A stretch of DNA of 64,000 bases from Bromus sterilis. Lineage: Eukaryota > Streptophyta > Magnoliopsida > Poales > Poaceae. Under the pieces are notes generated by a model. That model saw only the letters and a program-made list of their open reading frames with translations. It searched no databases and was not told where the DNA came from. The stretch spans positions 123,050,501 through 123,114,500 of the forward strand of contig OX465596.1 in NCBI GenBank assembly GCA_950022295.1, written 5' to 3'. This document shows positions 22,145 through 34,014 of this stretch, piece after piece (the stretch's first letter is position 1; each line of letters opens with the position of its first letter). Position numbers and translations under genes: made by a program.

Positions 22145-24040
22145 ATGGGTAAGAAAGAAGACCCCAAGGTTCCGATCTTACCATCCCATACGACAAAAGG
22201 TATTGTTCCGAACACTAGAGCTACACTTTATTCACCTTCAGTTATGAGTAAGTTTGCTTCACCTCCGCCACATGATGCCTCTACTAAATCTGTTACTATG
22301 TCCGATACTTTTGATGATGCTTCTACTACTCTTGATGATATTGGTTCACTTAGTCCTGCTCTTGAGAAACAGATTGCTGCTGCTGCCAAGAAATCTGGAA
22401 TTGAAATTCCCGATACTTCCTATGCTTTTGATGGGACTTACACTTATCCCGATTTGAGTAAACTCAATGAGAGACTCCTTGATGATGATTATATTATACT
22501 TGATGATGATTTATGCAGGGAGCTAACAGAGTTTAACGACTCTTACCCTGATGCTATTAAGAAACTTCTCGAAAAACATTCTCTGAAGAACAAGATCGTA
22601 GCTGATCCTACTTTTGCTACGTCTCCTATATGCATCAATGATCCTTATTATAATTTCTCTATTGATCTTTCACTTATATATATGGTTGAAGCTGACCCCT
22701 TTTATGGCAGAGAAAATGATAATGCTATATCACACCTGACCAAACTCACTGAGTTAGGTGGCTTGTTTACTACAGATGAGAAGATACGAAATTTCTATGT
22801 TACTAAGCTTTTTCCTTTTTCTTTAAAGGAAGGTGCTAAAGCATGGTACGATGCACTACCATGTGGTTCCATTAGGAGTCCGCAAGACTGAGCTCAGTCT
22901 TTTGTTAATAAGTATTTTCCTGCTCATATGCAACATGCTGCTTTACGAAAAATTTATAACTTTACACACTTGCAAGATGAGAACCTCCCTAAAGGTTGGG
23001 GGAGGTACTGCAGTCTGATCCAGGCTAGACCGGGACATGGAGTCCCTAAGAATGAATTAATTGATATATTTTATGCTGGTCTAACCGTGGAATCTAGATC
23101 CTACTTGGAAAGTTGTGCTAGTTGTGTTTTCAGGAAAAGAACACCGGACGATGCAGAAGAATTGATGTGCAAGTTTGCCAAGAACCATGAAGATTGGTCT
23201 GTCCCTGAACCACCTCCACCACCAAAGAAGAGGGGCATGCTTGTCCTAAGCCCCAAAGATATGCAAGAAGCAAAGAAGTCTATTAAAGAGAAGGGTATTA
23301 AAACTAAAGACGTGAAGAATCTACCCCCTATTGAGAAGTTGTGCGAGCCTACCACTCACCCTCCTATTCTAGAGGTACACTCTCTTTTAGATTTCAATGC
23401 AAGTGACATTCCACATGGTAAGCCTCCTGATCAATGTTTAGATGAGCTTGATAATTTTATTATGAAGCAGAATCACTTTAATGAGAGGATACAAAGTCAG
23501 TTGCATGATAATTCCCTTGCTATCAAAAGCTTGCTTGATATTCTAGGTAGAACAGTCAATGATGTTAAATGTCTTGTGAACCATTTTCATATGGTTCAAA
23601 CTCAGCTTGATCAAATTTCTAATGTGAAAAAAGATTTGCTTGATAATAATGCCAAACAGGATATACAGGCCTTCGGGATTAAAACCCGAGGGGGAACTAA
23701 CACTCAAGATCCTCTCTATCCGGAGGGGCATCCTAAGAGGATCGAGAAAGATTCTCAAATATAGGAGGAAGAAATTCTTAGCTCTCCGAAGAAGAAGAAG
23801 AAGCACAAAGAAGCTGACAATTCCAATGATCCAAATAGTATATATACCTCCGATGCTGAGACTGAATACGGTGCTGAGCCAGAAAAGGATGGTGAAAACA
23901 ATTATCCACCCGAGGTTCGAGAAGAAGAAGCACCCGACAAACGCAAGAAATACACTAGAGAAGATTTTATGGCAAGAAGACATGGGAAGGAACGAGAACC
24001 ATGGGTGCAAAAACCCATGCCCTTTCCAGGTAAGTCTCTA
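22145..24040 (+). pseudogene. Gag of element A, decayed
   Basis: ATG at 22145 (MGKKED) opens a long frame. The capsid-like part (about 22640..23160) has FPFSLKEGAKAWYDALP, QSFVNKYFP and FYAGLTVESRSYL. A proline-rich PEPPPPPKK (near 23205) and a lysine-rich KKKKKHKE tail (near 23790) follow. In-frame stops are TGA 22889..22891 and TAG 23762..23764; a frameshift near 24050 separates it from the protease. No zinc knuckle is visible. Confidence 0.83.
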
Positions 24041-24049
24041 AAACTAAAG

Positions 24050-24780
24050 AAGAAGAGCATTACAATAAGTTTTGTGAGTGGACGAAACCTCTTTTTCTTC
24101 AAATTCCTTTGACTGATGCTATTAAGTTACCTCCTTATTCGAGATATATGAAAGATATTGTAACTAATAAAGGAAAAGTTCCTAATGAAGCAATATCTAC
24201 TATGCTTGATAACTACTCTTTTAGTGGCAAGATTCCAGAGAAGCTTGGTTATCCCGATATACCCACCATTCCTTGTTCCATAAAGAATAATTATGTCAGG
24301 ACCGCTTTATGTGATCTTGGAGCAGGAGTGAGTGTTATGCCCTTTTCTCTTTAGAAGAGATTATGTTTAGAAAAACTAATCCCTACATATATCTCTCTTC
24401 AGATGGCTTACAAGTCAACAACCGTTCCCATAGGTATTTGTGAGGATGATCCCGTTGAAGTTGCTAATAGTTTAATCCTCACTGATTTTGGTGTGCTTGA
24501 CATGCCCGAGGATGGGAGCATGTCTATTATTTTTGGTAGACCTTTTCTTAACACCGCAGGTGCTATTATTGATTGCAATAAAGGAAAGGTTACTTTCAAT
24601 GTGAATGACAAAGAACACACGTTGTATTTTCCAAAGAAGACTGACAAGAGGCATGGCCTTAACTCAATACAGAATATCGAGACCGTGAAGATTGGAGAAT
24701 GGGATTGTCCTCTACATGTGCACCACAAATACAAAACCATCATGGTGGGGACAAAGTCCATTAATGTAAAGGTCCAATAA
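24050..24780 (+). pseudogene. Aspartic protease domain of element A
   Basis: The active-site motif CDLGAGVSVMP lies near 24310..24342 and the second conserved block IIFGRPFLNTAGAIID near 24526..24575. D-[LVI]-G-A is the usual form in Athila-like proteases. A TAG at 24352..24354 interrupts the frame, which then runs open to 24780. No RT follows. Confidence 0.82.
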
Positions 24781-25636
24781 TCACTTCATGAGAGGTGAGA
24801 CTTTTTGCTCTATATATCGCCGGTTTGTTGGTAAGACTTGATCAACCTTCCTAGTAAGCATGTTTTATATAGGTAGAAATTGGAGCTTGTTATGTTTTCA
24901 TTTGCCTTAGTCTTTATTCTCCTTGTTGTACCAAGTTTATATGTTTTTGAAACTTCACAACTCTAATTACTGTTTCAAGTTTTTAGAAAGTTTTGCATCT
25001 TTTTGAACTTCAGAAAATTGTCAACAGTGAAGTTGTCAGAAAAATTCTAGAAAATTTATATTAAAAATTTCCATGCCGGGAGTGACCCAGGGGCACCTGG
25101 GGATGACCAGGAGGGGCCACCAGTGGTCCATGCGGCCAGCTGGCGTGGCCTGGCCCCTGGCCGCGCCCACAGAACGCCTGGGGCCCACAGGGCAGCCAGC
25201 CAGGTAAGTCTTCTTCCTCCTCCCTTCTCTCTCTCCAAAAACACGAGTTCTGCACTTTGTTCTTGCGTTCTTGCTGCTCTCCGTCCAGAATTTCGATCTC
25301 TCTCTATGACCCATCATTTGAGCTGAGATTTTGGGCAAATACTCCCTGGTATGTAACTCCTTCACCCCTCCAATTAGATTTTTAATTGGTGGCTTCATTT
25401 GTGAGTATTTAGTAGCTCTTGGTGTTGTTCATATGAACTTGCATGCATGTGTAGAAATTTATTTTCCAAGTTTTGATGCAAGTTTATGCCTTAGGTAAGT
25501 GAGTAGAGTAGTTGGCCTCAACTCACTTTGTTTAAATCTTTCTTTTTTTGAATTGTAAAAAAATTCAGAAATGAGTTTCTTTGGAAAAGCAAAGTGGTGG
25601 CTTGCGAAGAAGAAGCCAAAGCGCTCCGATCGAGTC
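24781..25636 (+). other. Element A 3' region with splice donor and start of a truncated ORF
   Basis: No pol is present. A GC-rich tract with several ccagg motifs (25075..25200) ends in an ideal donor CCAG|GTAAGT (25199..25206). At 25571 an ATG opens MSFFGKAKWWLAKKKPKR, which is cut off where the chromovirus LTR resumes. This may be the leader and start of a downstream ORF (env-like or other) known in some Athila elements; the identity is an inference. Confidence 0.5.
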
Positions 25637-28474
25637 ACTTGGTAACTCTCACGAGAAACGAGTAGGGGCCAAGCATGCCAGTATCATCGGTCGTACCCTC
25701 CCTGTCGTTCCCGACGCAATAGCGCTCGCAGGCACCATTGGGTCGCCCGACTCTTACCTTTAAGGACAACCGTTTCTTAGGTACCTAGAGCGGCTATACA
25801 TAGTCAGCAACGACTGGAGTACAATGATTACTCCTTCATAGCTCACACTTGATGGTGGCTCGACAGAGCCGAGCTAGGGGGCCTTAGGTGGTGTCTGCAT
25901 TGTACCGTACCTATTGCAGCTATAATATTGTATCCGCGTTCACTGACCAGAGTGATCATGGCCCGCTATCTAATCCTAGTTAACAATTCGCAGGGCTCAC
26001 TTCTGAATAATGCATAATTATAATAGGCAGCATAGCATAAAGGAAGGTATATCAAGGGGTGACAAAAACAAGCTATGTAATTGAATAGGATTTTAATCGT
26101 AGCAGAAGCAGTATTAATGGGGAAGAGAATGGCTCTGCATGCCTGGTAGCTCACCGATAGGGGTAGGGTCGTCGACGAAGTAGTCGTACCCAACAGCGGT
26201 GTAGTCGGCGGCCGCAGCAGGGTCTACCGGAGAATAAAAAGGGGGGGATAGTAAATATAAAGCAATCATATACAAACAGATGCATGGCATGAAAAATGCA
26301 ATGTTAATGGTGTTCTAACGCAGTGCAATGTGTTATGCTCGGAGCGGGAATTCACATCCGGGGATGAAATACCATCTCCAGGTGATTATTGACAAATGGC
26401 CCGGAGGGGGGGCGTCGATGTTCGTTGTGTTAGAGGGGTGTGGTAGGTATACGGATAGCTTATCCGTATTTGTTATATTTTTCTCATCAATTTTCATGTA
26501 TAAAGTTTTTTAATATGACTTACGGTTTAAGATATATTTAAATTCAAAGTTTAAATCAATTTTAATTAATTTCTGGATTTCTTTTTATTATTTAATTAAA
26601 ACATTATCCACAACAGTACCAATGACATGGCGTACCCACATGTTAGTGGAAGAGACATATTAAGCAATTTAAATAGTTAGTTAATTAACAAAGGGCCCAC
26701 ATGTTAGTGGGATATTTAACTAAACTAACTACTAACAGGTGGGGCCGAGGTGTCAGTGACACAATTATTAATCGAACTACAATTAATTAGTAAAATGACA
26801 GTGGGGTCCCACATGTCATAGGAACAACTATATTATTAACAATTTTAATTAATCTAAGTGGTTAGTTGGGGGATGGGCCCATTGGTCATCCCCTGAAGGG
26901 GTATTATCATTTTAACTAAATGGGAGGGATTAGCAAGGGGTGGGGGCCACTGGTCAGTGGGTCATTAAGCACTAATGACGCCACTGACAAAGGGTCCCAC
27001 CGGTAAGAGTCTCAGGTGGCCACCGGGGAGCTCGCCGGAGACAGTGCTCCGACAAGGTTGGCCGTGCGCTCGCCGTGATGCAGCAAATCGGGTCGTGTTG
27101 CCTCCGTTCGATAGCTAGGAGTCTCCTGCGTTGATATGTGGTGTTGGCCTCACCGGAGATGCACCTGAGCGGCGACGGCGTAGAGCGCGGCGCCGGACTC
27201 GAACACGACCACGACGATGATGACGTTTCCGTGGGAGAACTCGAATGCGCGCTACAGGGATCAGTTACTGGGCTCAGCGCGAGCAAAACAACGCGGTCAG
27301 CGCGCCATATGCACGCTCCAGATCATGGGACGGAGCACGGCGGTGGCGGAGGAGCCACGGCTTCCATGGCGGCATGAGCTACGAGGCACGGGGAGCTAAG
27401 GGGGAGGTTGGGAACGGGGGAGAAGCTCACGGTGATTCTGTAGGCGAGCAAAGCGGGCGTGGGGGAGGCCGGGTGTAGACGGAATTGCTCGGGCTCGCCG
27501 GCGGATGCAGAAGACGTCGATGGGCGAGTTGCAGACGACCGCAGCCCAATTCCTTTTGCAGCATGATGAAGACGACGACCGCGGGGCTCCACGACACCAC
27601 GGCAAGGCGGCGCGAGCACGTTGGCAGCGCGTGGCCACGACAATGGCGACGGCGACGAGGGCGCGTTTTTGACCGAGCGAGGGAGAGGCGAGGAGGGGGG
27701 AAAATGGCTAGGGTTTCACCACCGCATTGGAAACGGCGTGTATAAGCGCGAGGGTTGCACTGTAGCATCGTCGTGGCGGCCATCGCGTGGCTGCCGGCGT
27801 CGAGCACCTCTTCGATGTCGACAACGTAATCGGGCATGAGCAGTGCGAAGAGGATGACCCCGGGTGGGCTTGGTGGGCCGGTTGGGCTGCACTATGCACC
27901 CACGGGACCAGGTCGACAGGCTTCTTTTCCTTTTATTCTTTCTGTAATTTCTGTTAGCCATTTACTTTCTGCTATATTTTGTTTTGTTGTCTTTTGAAAT
28001 TTTGTAAAATATAAAAGGTGTTCCATAATCAGTAACAAACATTACCAAAGGCCCACAAAAAGTTTTGGGTTTTTATAAACTACTTTAATATTGTATTAAA
28101 TTATCACATGGATAAAATTGGACTTGTAGCTACTGTTTTGGATTGTTTGCATCTTTCTATCGACCAACAAATACCCAATGTTAGCCTAACATGGTTCTAT
28201 TAGTTTTAGGCATTTAACAAAATTAGTTTCATAATTTTTGGATGAATTTTAATTTTGCACTTTGTTTTTAATATCAACTTCAAAAGGGTTTGGACTTTGG
28301 TTTGATTCCAAATGTTCAAGGTTCACTTGGCACATATCTTTTAACAACAACCCCCATGGTTTGAATATGATCAAGTGCAAAGTTTTGATCAAGGAAAGAT
28401 GAGTAACAGTGATGAGCAACAGTGATTAGCAAAAAGTGAGAGTGATTACTGTTACACACACTAAGGGTGTTACA
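25637..28474 (-). repeat. 5' LTR of the chromovirus, part 2
   Basis: It is collinear with 635..675 plus 11847..14579 and ends gggtgttaca at 28474. It contains the unoccupied CACTA target (about 25672..25690), repeats of cccacatgtcagtg type (26630..27000), a GC-rich block (27000..27910) and AT-rich flanks. Open frames in the GC block are not conserved with the other LTR. Confidence 0.87.
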
Positions 28475-28880
28475 GGTTTACAATTTGGGTGGGGCTCGCA
28501 ACTTAATACTAGTGAGATGTTCTTGATATATATCTCAAGGTGGATGATTAGTGCGTAGATGCTGATGGATAAACGGTCTACTTGTTTTGTCATACTGCCC
28601 ATCCTTTTGAGCATCTAACTTTCTTGCAGCATAATTAGCATTACAGTGAGTTTATAATTCTTTCAATTGTCCAGTTGTAATTTATTCACCCACCTTAGAT
28701 GTTTTAGCGTCTTTCGTAGAGAGACACCACTAGTGAAAATCATGGGACCCCGGTCCATATTTCCACCATAATTTACACCTCAACTCTTTACTGCTTTTAT
28801 TTCCTTTTCAATTGCAATCACCATCACTATTTGCACTGTGCGTTTGATCCTTTTTAAACGACAAGGCCGGAGACTCTACT
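28475..28880 (+). repeat. Element B 5' LTR fragment
   Basis: It aligns with 36008..36410 (C) and 41280..41660 (D), including ggtggggctcgcaac, tctcaaggtggatgatta and gggaccccggtccatat. The last roughly 200 bp of the LTR plus the primer site are deleted. Confidence 0.82.
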
Positions 28881-29013
28881 CTTCACGTTTGGGGAGTTGC
28901 ACACTATCTTTTACCTTTTCTTTTTAGTCTTGTTAGTTTACTTTCTAGTTTTCGCCTTAGAGTCTGATACCAAAAACCACAAAAAAATAGTTGCTTTGCT
29001 CTTGCTTGTTACT

Positions 29014-30990
29014 ATGGGTTCCACTGAAAACACCAAGTTGTGTGACTTCACTAGTCACAACATTAATGATTTTATTATCACACCTATTGCTCCACCTGGC
29101 ACTTGAGCACCTTCTTATGAAATCATACCTGCTTTGCTGAATCTTGTTATGAAAGAACAATTCTCCGGTGCTGGAGATGATGTTGATTTGCACTTAAATA
29201 ATTTTTTTGAGCTTTGGGATATGCAAATGTACAAAGAAGTAGATGGTGACATTGTTAAACTTCAGCTTTTTTGCTTTTTTGTTGAGAGGAGCAGCTAAGG
29301 TGTGGCTTCAAACCTTTCCTAGGAATTTTTGCTTTTTATTGGGAATTACTACCCACATGCTAAGATTATCCAGTTGAGAAGTGATATTATGAATTTTAAA
29401 CAACTGGATAATGAACACGTTGCCCAATCTTGGGAATGCATGGAATATCTTGTTAAGAATTGCCCTACACATGGTATGACTACTTGGATGGTTATCCAGA
29501 CTTTCTGTTGGACTCGGCCGCATGAGGCTTTCATGTCAACTACACTTGGTGCTACCACGAAGCTATTGGATGAGATGATGACAAATTATTCTCAATGGCA
29601 CATCGAAAGATCTCCAACATATAGGAAGGTAAACTCTGTTTAGGATATCTCCTCTTTAAATGAAAATGTTGACATGATCATGTCTTTACTTACTAAGAAA
29701 TATCCTATTGATTCTCATGATGTCCCTTAAAATTCTTTGGTTGCTCAAGAAAGAGAGCAAGTTGATGTTAACTTTGAACAACTTTAATAATAATGCTTGT
29801 AGGAGTAATTTTGGTAGCAACAATCCAAGACCGTTCCCATCGAACAACTATGGGAACAACAACACCTACCCTAGGACCAAAAACTCCACTTATGAATTAG
29901 AGATCATGCTTAAGGACTTTATCACTTCTCAAAAAACCTTCAACAAGAGTGTAGAAGAGAAATTAGAAAAACTAGATAGTCTCTCTTTGAAGGTAGACAA
30001 TATAGCTCATGATTTAGAGATGCTTAAAATTATAACTTCTCCCCTTGAGGAAAGTAAAACTACACCAATGAATGCTATTCAAGTGCAAATTAATGAGAAT
30101 ATTAGAATGCTAGCCAAACTTAAGGATAGATGGTCTAGAGAAAAGGAAGAATAAGATAGGATTAAGAGCCTTCATACATACACTACTATTGCCACTATAC
30201 AAGATGTTGAGGATCTCAAAACTTTTACCACCCAAGACATCCCTAGTCCCAATGGACCTATTAATGGTGATGCTAATAACTCAACTTTAGGACTAGAAGG
30301 TCCCATAAACATAGAGAGTACCAAGAGAATGAGCTTAGATGACATCACCACCACTTTAATTAATCGTAGTGATCATGATTTTGATAATTGTAGTCTTTCT
30401 GAAGTTAACACTTTTTTGCAAAGAATGGCTAAAGACCCTCACACTAGTACACTTAACATTTCCTTCACCGAACATATTAACAATGCTCTTATCAAAGATA
30501 GGGAGGAGAAACTCAAGTTAGAGACTTCTATTCCTATAAAACTATAAGATGGTTGGGGTCCTGTGGTCAAAATTAAATTAAATAATTTCTCTTGCTTTGC
30601 TTTATGTGATGTTGTAGCTAGTGCCTCCGTGACATCCAACAAATGCATGATATGCTTGAATTGAAACCATTTGATCCATGTGCTTTTGGTGTTATTCTTG
30701 TTTATTCTTCCATAAAGAAACCTTTAGGGAGGATGGATGATGTTCTTATTGTTGTCAATGATAATTATGTTCCCGTTGACTTTCTTGTTATGGACATTGA
30801 GTGCGATCTCTCATGTCCAATTATTTTGGGACGTCCTTTTCTGCGCATCGTTGGTGCTATCATTTAAATGAAATAAGGGACCATTAGATTCCAATTCCCC
30901 CACAAAAAGGAATGTAACACTTCCCTCGAAAGAATATTACGTTACCTTATGAGTCCGTTACACGGGCAAGTTATTCTTTTGGAGTTGATA
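29014..30990 (+). pseudogene. Gag-protease of element B, heavily decayed
   Basis: ATG at 29014 (MGSTENTKLCDFTSHN) matches the gag start of D at 42047. The gag block (GNYYPHAKIIQLR, ATKLLDEMMTNYSQWH), an NNNTYP linker (near 29865), a central coiled stretch and the protease (IILGRPFL near 30822) are recognisable. Several stops and frameshifts are present. The DVGAS active-site region reads DVVAS near 30610, so glycine is lost. No pol follows. Confidence 0.85.
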
Positions 30991-31012
30991 AAACTTGATC
31001 TTTTTGCATCAT

Positions 31013-31060
31013 GCCTAGCTAGAAGGCATAAAAGAAAGCACTTATTGGGAGGCAACCCAA
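31013..31060 (+). other. Conserved hairpin block, copy in B
   Basis: GCCT (31013) pairs with AGGC (31024..31027), and TTGGG (31045..31049) pairs with CCCAA (31056..31060). The block follows the gag-protease region and is shared with C, D and E. Function is unknown. Confidence 0.6.
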
Positions 31061-32080
31061 AATGTTTGTTACTACTATAGAAAAATCATTGTATCTTTAT
31101 TTTCAAGCTTTGTGCCAAGTTTTAGCCTCTGATTGCAAGAATGTTCCAAAGTTATGACATGCTGTCCAGAAACAAATTATGCCTGCTTGACGAAAAAAAT
31201 CATGATAAATCACCATATCATATTTTTGATCTGAATTGTTTTGAAAATATATTCTATACATTTAGCTTTCTAGCGTATGTTCCGATGTGTTTTCATTTGA
31301 GTTGAAGAAGTACACCAAAAAATTTATTTACTACCTGCTGGTCCGTTTTCACAGATTCTGCCACGTTTTGCGTTTTCACCGTTTGCAAATCTTAAGCTTG
31401 CTTTTTCTTTGCCAAAACTTTTTGGCAATCTTTAGGAACAGTAGCTCTTCATGAAAATCTTTATTCCAGTGGAGAAAAATTATTTTATTACGAGTACTAA
31501 CCAATCTAATCAGCTTATGATGAGTTTTGTATGAAGGGAGTTTTCAAGTATGCAAAAGAAGATGATTAAATAAGAACCGGGAGTGTCAAAATCTCAAGCT
31601 TGGGGATTCCCCCATGCACCCCAAAGAAATATACAAGGAGACTCAAGCGTCTAAACTTGGGGATGCCCCCCTGCATCCTCTTCTCCATCAACAATAATCA
31701 GTTCGTCCTTCTCCATGCTATATTATTATCTCTTCATTTTTTATGTGCTATGCTTGGAGCGTCACGCTCTTTACTTTTTAGTTTGTTTTAGTTTTTCTTG
31801 TTTTTCATAACAAGTTGGACCCTAGCCTTCATTGTTTGGGAGGTAAACACGCTCCACTCCACCCTAGAAAAAAACATAGGTTTTCATGCTTATCCTTTTG
31901 TGTGTTCTTTATCTTTTCGTATATGTTGTCATGCTTAGCTCTTAGTTTTCATGCTTATTTTTTAAGAGCTTTTATTTAGGTTGCTTTTGGAACTCTCTTG
32001 AGTTATCATCCTTATCTTGTTTAGAGAGATGGTTTGTTGCACTGAGTTGTGTGTCTTGAATGAGTAGGTAATTGAGGTTG

Positions 32081-32352
32081 CTATTATAAGTGTAGTAGTA
32101 ACTTGCAATAGTTTTGAGGAATTGATTTAAGTAATGTTTGGAATTTTGGTGCCAAGAGCTTGATCCTATTAGTGATTGGTGTCGTATTTTGGGCAATCCG
32201 TGTTTATTTTGGAAAACTATTATAAGTGTAGCAGTAACTTGCAATAGTTTTGAGGAATTGATTTGAGTAATGTTTGGACTTTTGGTGCCAAGAGCTTGAG
32301 CCTATTAGTGATAGGTGTCGTATTATGGGAAATCCAAGTTTATTTTTGAAAA
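32081..32352 (+). repeat. Tandem duplication, period 136 bp
   Basis: ctattataagtgtag recurs at 32081 and 32217, and the two copies stay collinear through tattagtgat and gtgtcgtatt. Elements C and D have the segment once. Confidence 0.85.
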
Positions 32353-33038
32353 CTACAAAAATTAGTCGAGAACTCTAGCTACTAGATGGATCGCTAACCT
32401 CTGGAGGGGTTGCAATATATAGAGTACCCTCATGTATCATGGGTTGAGGATGCGCAAGGATAACCAAACCCCCATACAATCCTCCTCGGGGTACTTGTCT
32501 CTTTGTTAACCTCCTGATTATATAGAGAGTTGTCGATAGTAAGTGCATGAGTTCTTCGGACTAATGCGAGTAATCGATTGTTGGCACTTCCACCTTCCAT
32601 ATTTTACTAGACTCTTCGGTACCGTGCATTTCCCTTTCTCATTGAGAGTTGGTGCAAACTTCGCGGGTGCATACAAAACCTTGGCATGATTCACCCGATC
32701 ATCATAAACCTCCTTATATGTTCCTCAAAACAGCCAGCATACCTACCTATCAAGGAATTTCTATATCCTTTCCGAGATACATTTCCATGCAACATCCATA
32801 ATCTAATGACTTGATCTTCATGTCATACATGATTTTGCTTGATCTCGGAGCCGCATGCTAGTTGGGCCTTACCCTAATCATTGCTACATGATAGGCTAGT
32901 ATCATTGCATATCCCGCTACACTTCCAGAGGCATACATCATGATAGTTTTTAAGTTTTCTTTATGTCGAGTAGTTCTTGAAAAGTGTGAAGATCTTCTTT
33001 ATATTCTTGTAAAATATAGAGTCTTGCCCTTAAGTATG

Positions 33039-33111
33039 AAAAGATCCCAAAGAGGACAAAATAAAAGATCCCAAAAGAGGACAAATTAAAAGATTCCAAA
33101 GAGGACAAATG
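33039..33111 (+). repeat. Three tandem 24-bp repeats
   Basis: Three copies of aaaagatcccaaagaggac(aaat) begin at 33039, 33063 and 33088. D (45985) and C (about 54956) carry two copies. Confidence 0.85.
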
Positions 33112-34014
33112 AGAGATAAATAGAAAGAGCCAACGAGGCCACAAAAATACAAAAAATAGAAAAATAGAAATAAAAAAATAAAAAAAGAGAGAAGGGAGCA
33201 ACACTACTATTCCTTTTGAAAGATCCACACTCATACTCCATTTTCATATTTGTACTCCATAGACATTATCATTCATGCATAACTATGTGGGGATCCTTAC
33301 ACTATAGAACTTGGATTGCATATTCCGAGGATGAGCCTCCTCAAAAGAGCTCCAGGTCTTCATGAGCAAGAAAGTTGGATGCACCCCCAATAGTTCCATT
33401 GGAGATATTACTTTAGCTCATACGTGCATCCATTGGATGACAATCCCTACTCCTCACATCATATCTATCATTTGGATTTCTCTCACCTATGATTGTCCTC
33501 ATTGATGTGATTCTTTCACACCTTTTTGTCTTTCTTCCCCATCATTTATTCTAATTGCCTTCATAAGTACCAACATATCTTTCTCGTGCTCATTCATGGC
33601 ATGAGTGCTCAAAGTCAAAAGGGAGAGAATCAGTTTGACTTGTGCCTGATAAGTGGTCTGGGACGAGTCAAAATAAGATTCTAACAGAGACCAAGTGTGA
33701 AGTTTTAGTAGATTGAGTTCTCAATTAAACTATATAGTATTTTTATGATCTAAACCATCTCCAGCTTCTTGCACGCTAACATCATTTGGATACATTCGAG
33801 TCACGGATAGTGAGAGCTCTTGCACCTTTATGTTCTTACTTTGCTAGTTTCAATACTAGACATAGACTCTTGCTTGTTATTGCCTTGACTTGAATTTCAT
33901 ATCTTACTTGCTTTAGTTTGAAGTTCTTATATATGTGTTAGCATGTCACCACAGATATTATTTTTGTTATCATTTACCTACTCGAGGACAAGCAGCAATT
34001 AAGCTTGGGGATGT

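Larger units (their letters stand above)
20680..25636 (+). mobile_element. Athila-like Gypsy element A, 3' truncated, inserted in the chromovirus 5' LTR
   Basis: A full 5' LTR (20680..22058), a tRNA-Asp-type primer site, gag and protease are present. There is no reverse transcriptase, integrase or 3' LTR. The host LTR stops at the equivalent of position 203 and resumes at the equivalent of about 635, so about 430 bp of host LTR is missing. The expected duplication of ttccc (20675..20679) is absent on the right. A deletion that removed the 3' end of A and part of the host LTR explains this. The right border is placed at about 25636 by alignment. Confidence 0.82.
19959..26269 (-). other. Candidate two-exon small gene inside the 5' LTR (65 codons)
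   Basis: Exon 1 runs 26269..26155 (ATG, 38 codons plus 1 nt) to a donor atcg|gtgagc. Exon 2 runs 20041..19959 from an acceptor gctgcag to TAG. The join keeps frame and yields a tyrosine-rich, acidic peptide (GYDYFVDD in exon 1; YPGGGYYYVET in exon 2). The intron now contains element A. In the 3' LTR copy exon 1 is shifted by an indel and its donor is changed, so either that copy decayed or the ORF is not under selection. A similar layout occurs in the other large LTR (61307..62565). No transcript evidence is available. Confidence 0.4.
1..28474 (-). mobile_element. Large-LTR Gypsy chromovirus, nested host of two insertions, left end outside the window
   Basis: The element is read on the minus strand. 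The 3' LTR lies left (1..675 plus 11847..14579), the interior is 14580..19671, and the 5' LTR lies right (19672..20679 plus about 25637..28474). Overlaying the two LTR copies gives an LTR of about 4.2 kb with ends TGTAACACCC and GGGGCGTCACA (element orientation). A tRNA-iMet-type primer site follows the 5' LTR and a purine tract precedes the 3' LTR. Domain order gag, PR, RT, RNase H, IN, chromodomain indicates a chromovirus; the chromodomain context resembles the Tekay/Del clade, which is an inference. All domains carry stops or frameshifts. The five bases after 28474 (ggttt) should recur left of the window as the target duplication. Confidence 0.85.
31061..34014 (+). other. 3' untranslated region of element B with PPT
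   Basis: About 3 kb without a gene. It contains aagcttgggg motifs near 31596..31680, a 136-bp tandem duplication (32081..32352), three 24-bp repeats (33039..33111), and the polypurine tract AAGCTTGGGGATGT at 34001..34014 next to the LTR. Confidence 0.75.

Noticed and set aside
33039..33111. Regular short repeats resembling a CRISPR array
   Set aside because: Units are head-to-tail without unique spacers and lie in a retrotransposon untranslated region of a plant genome.
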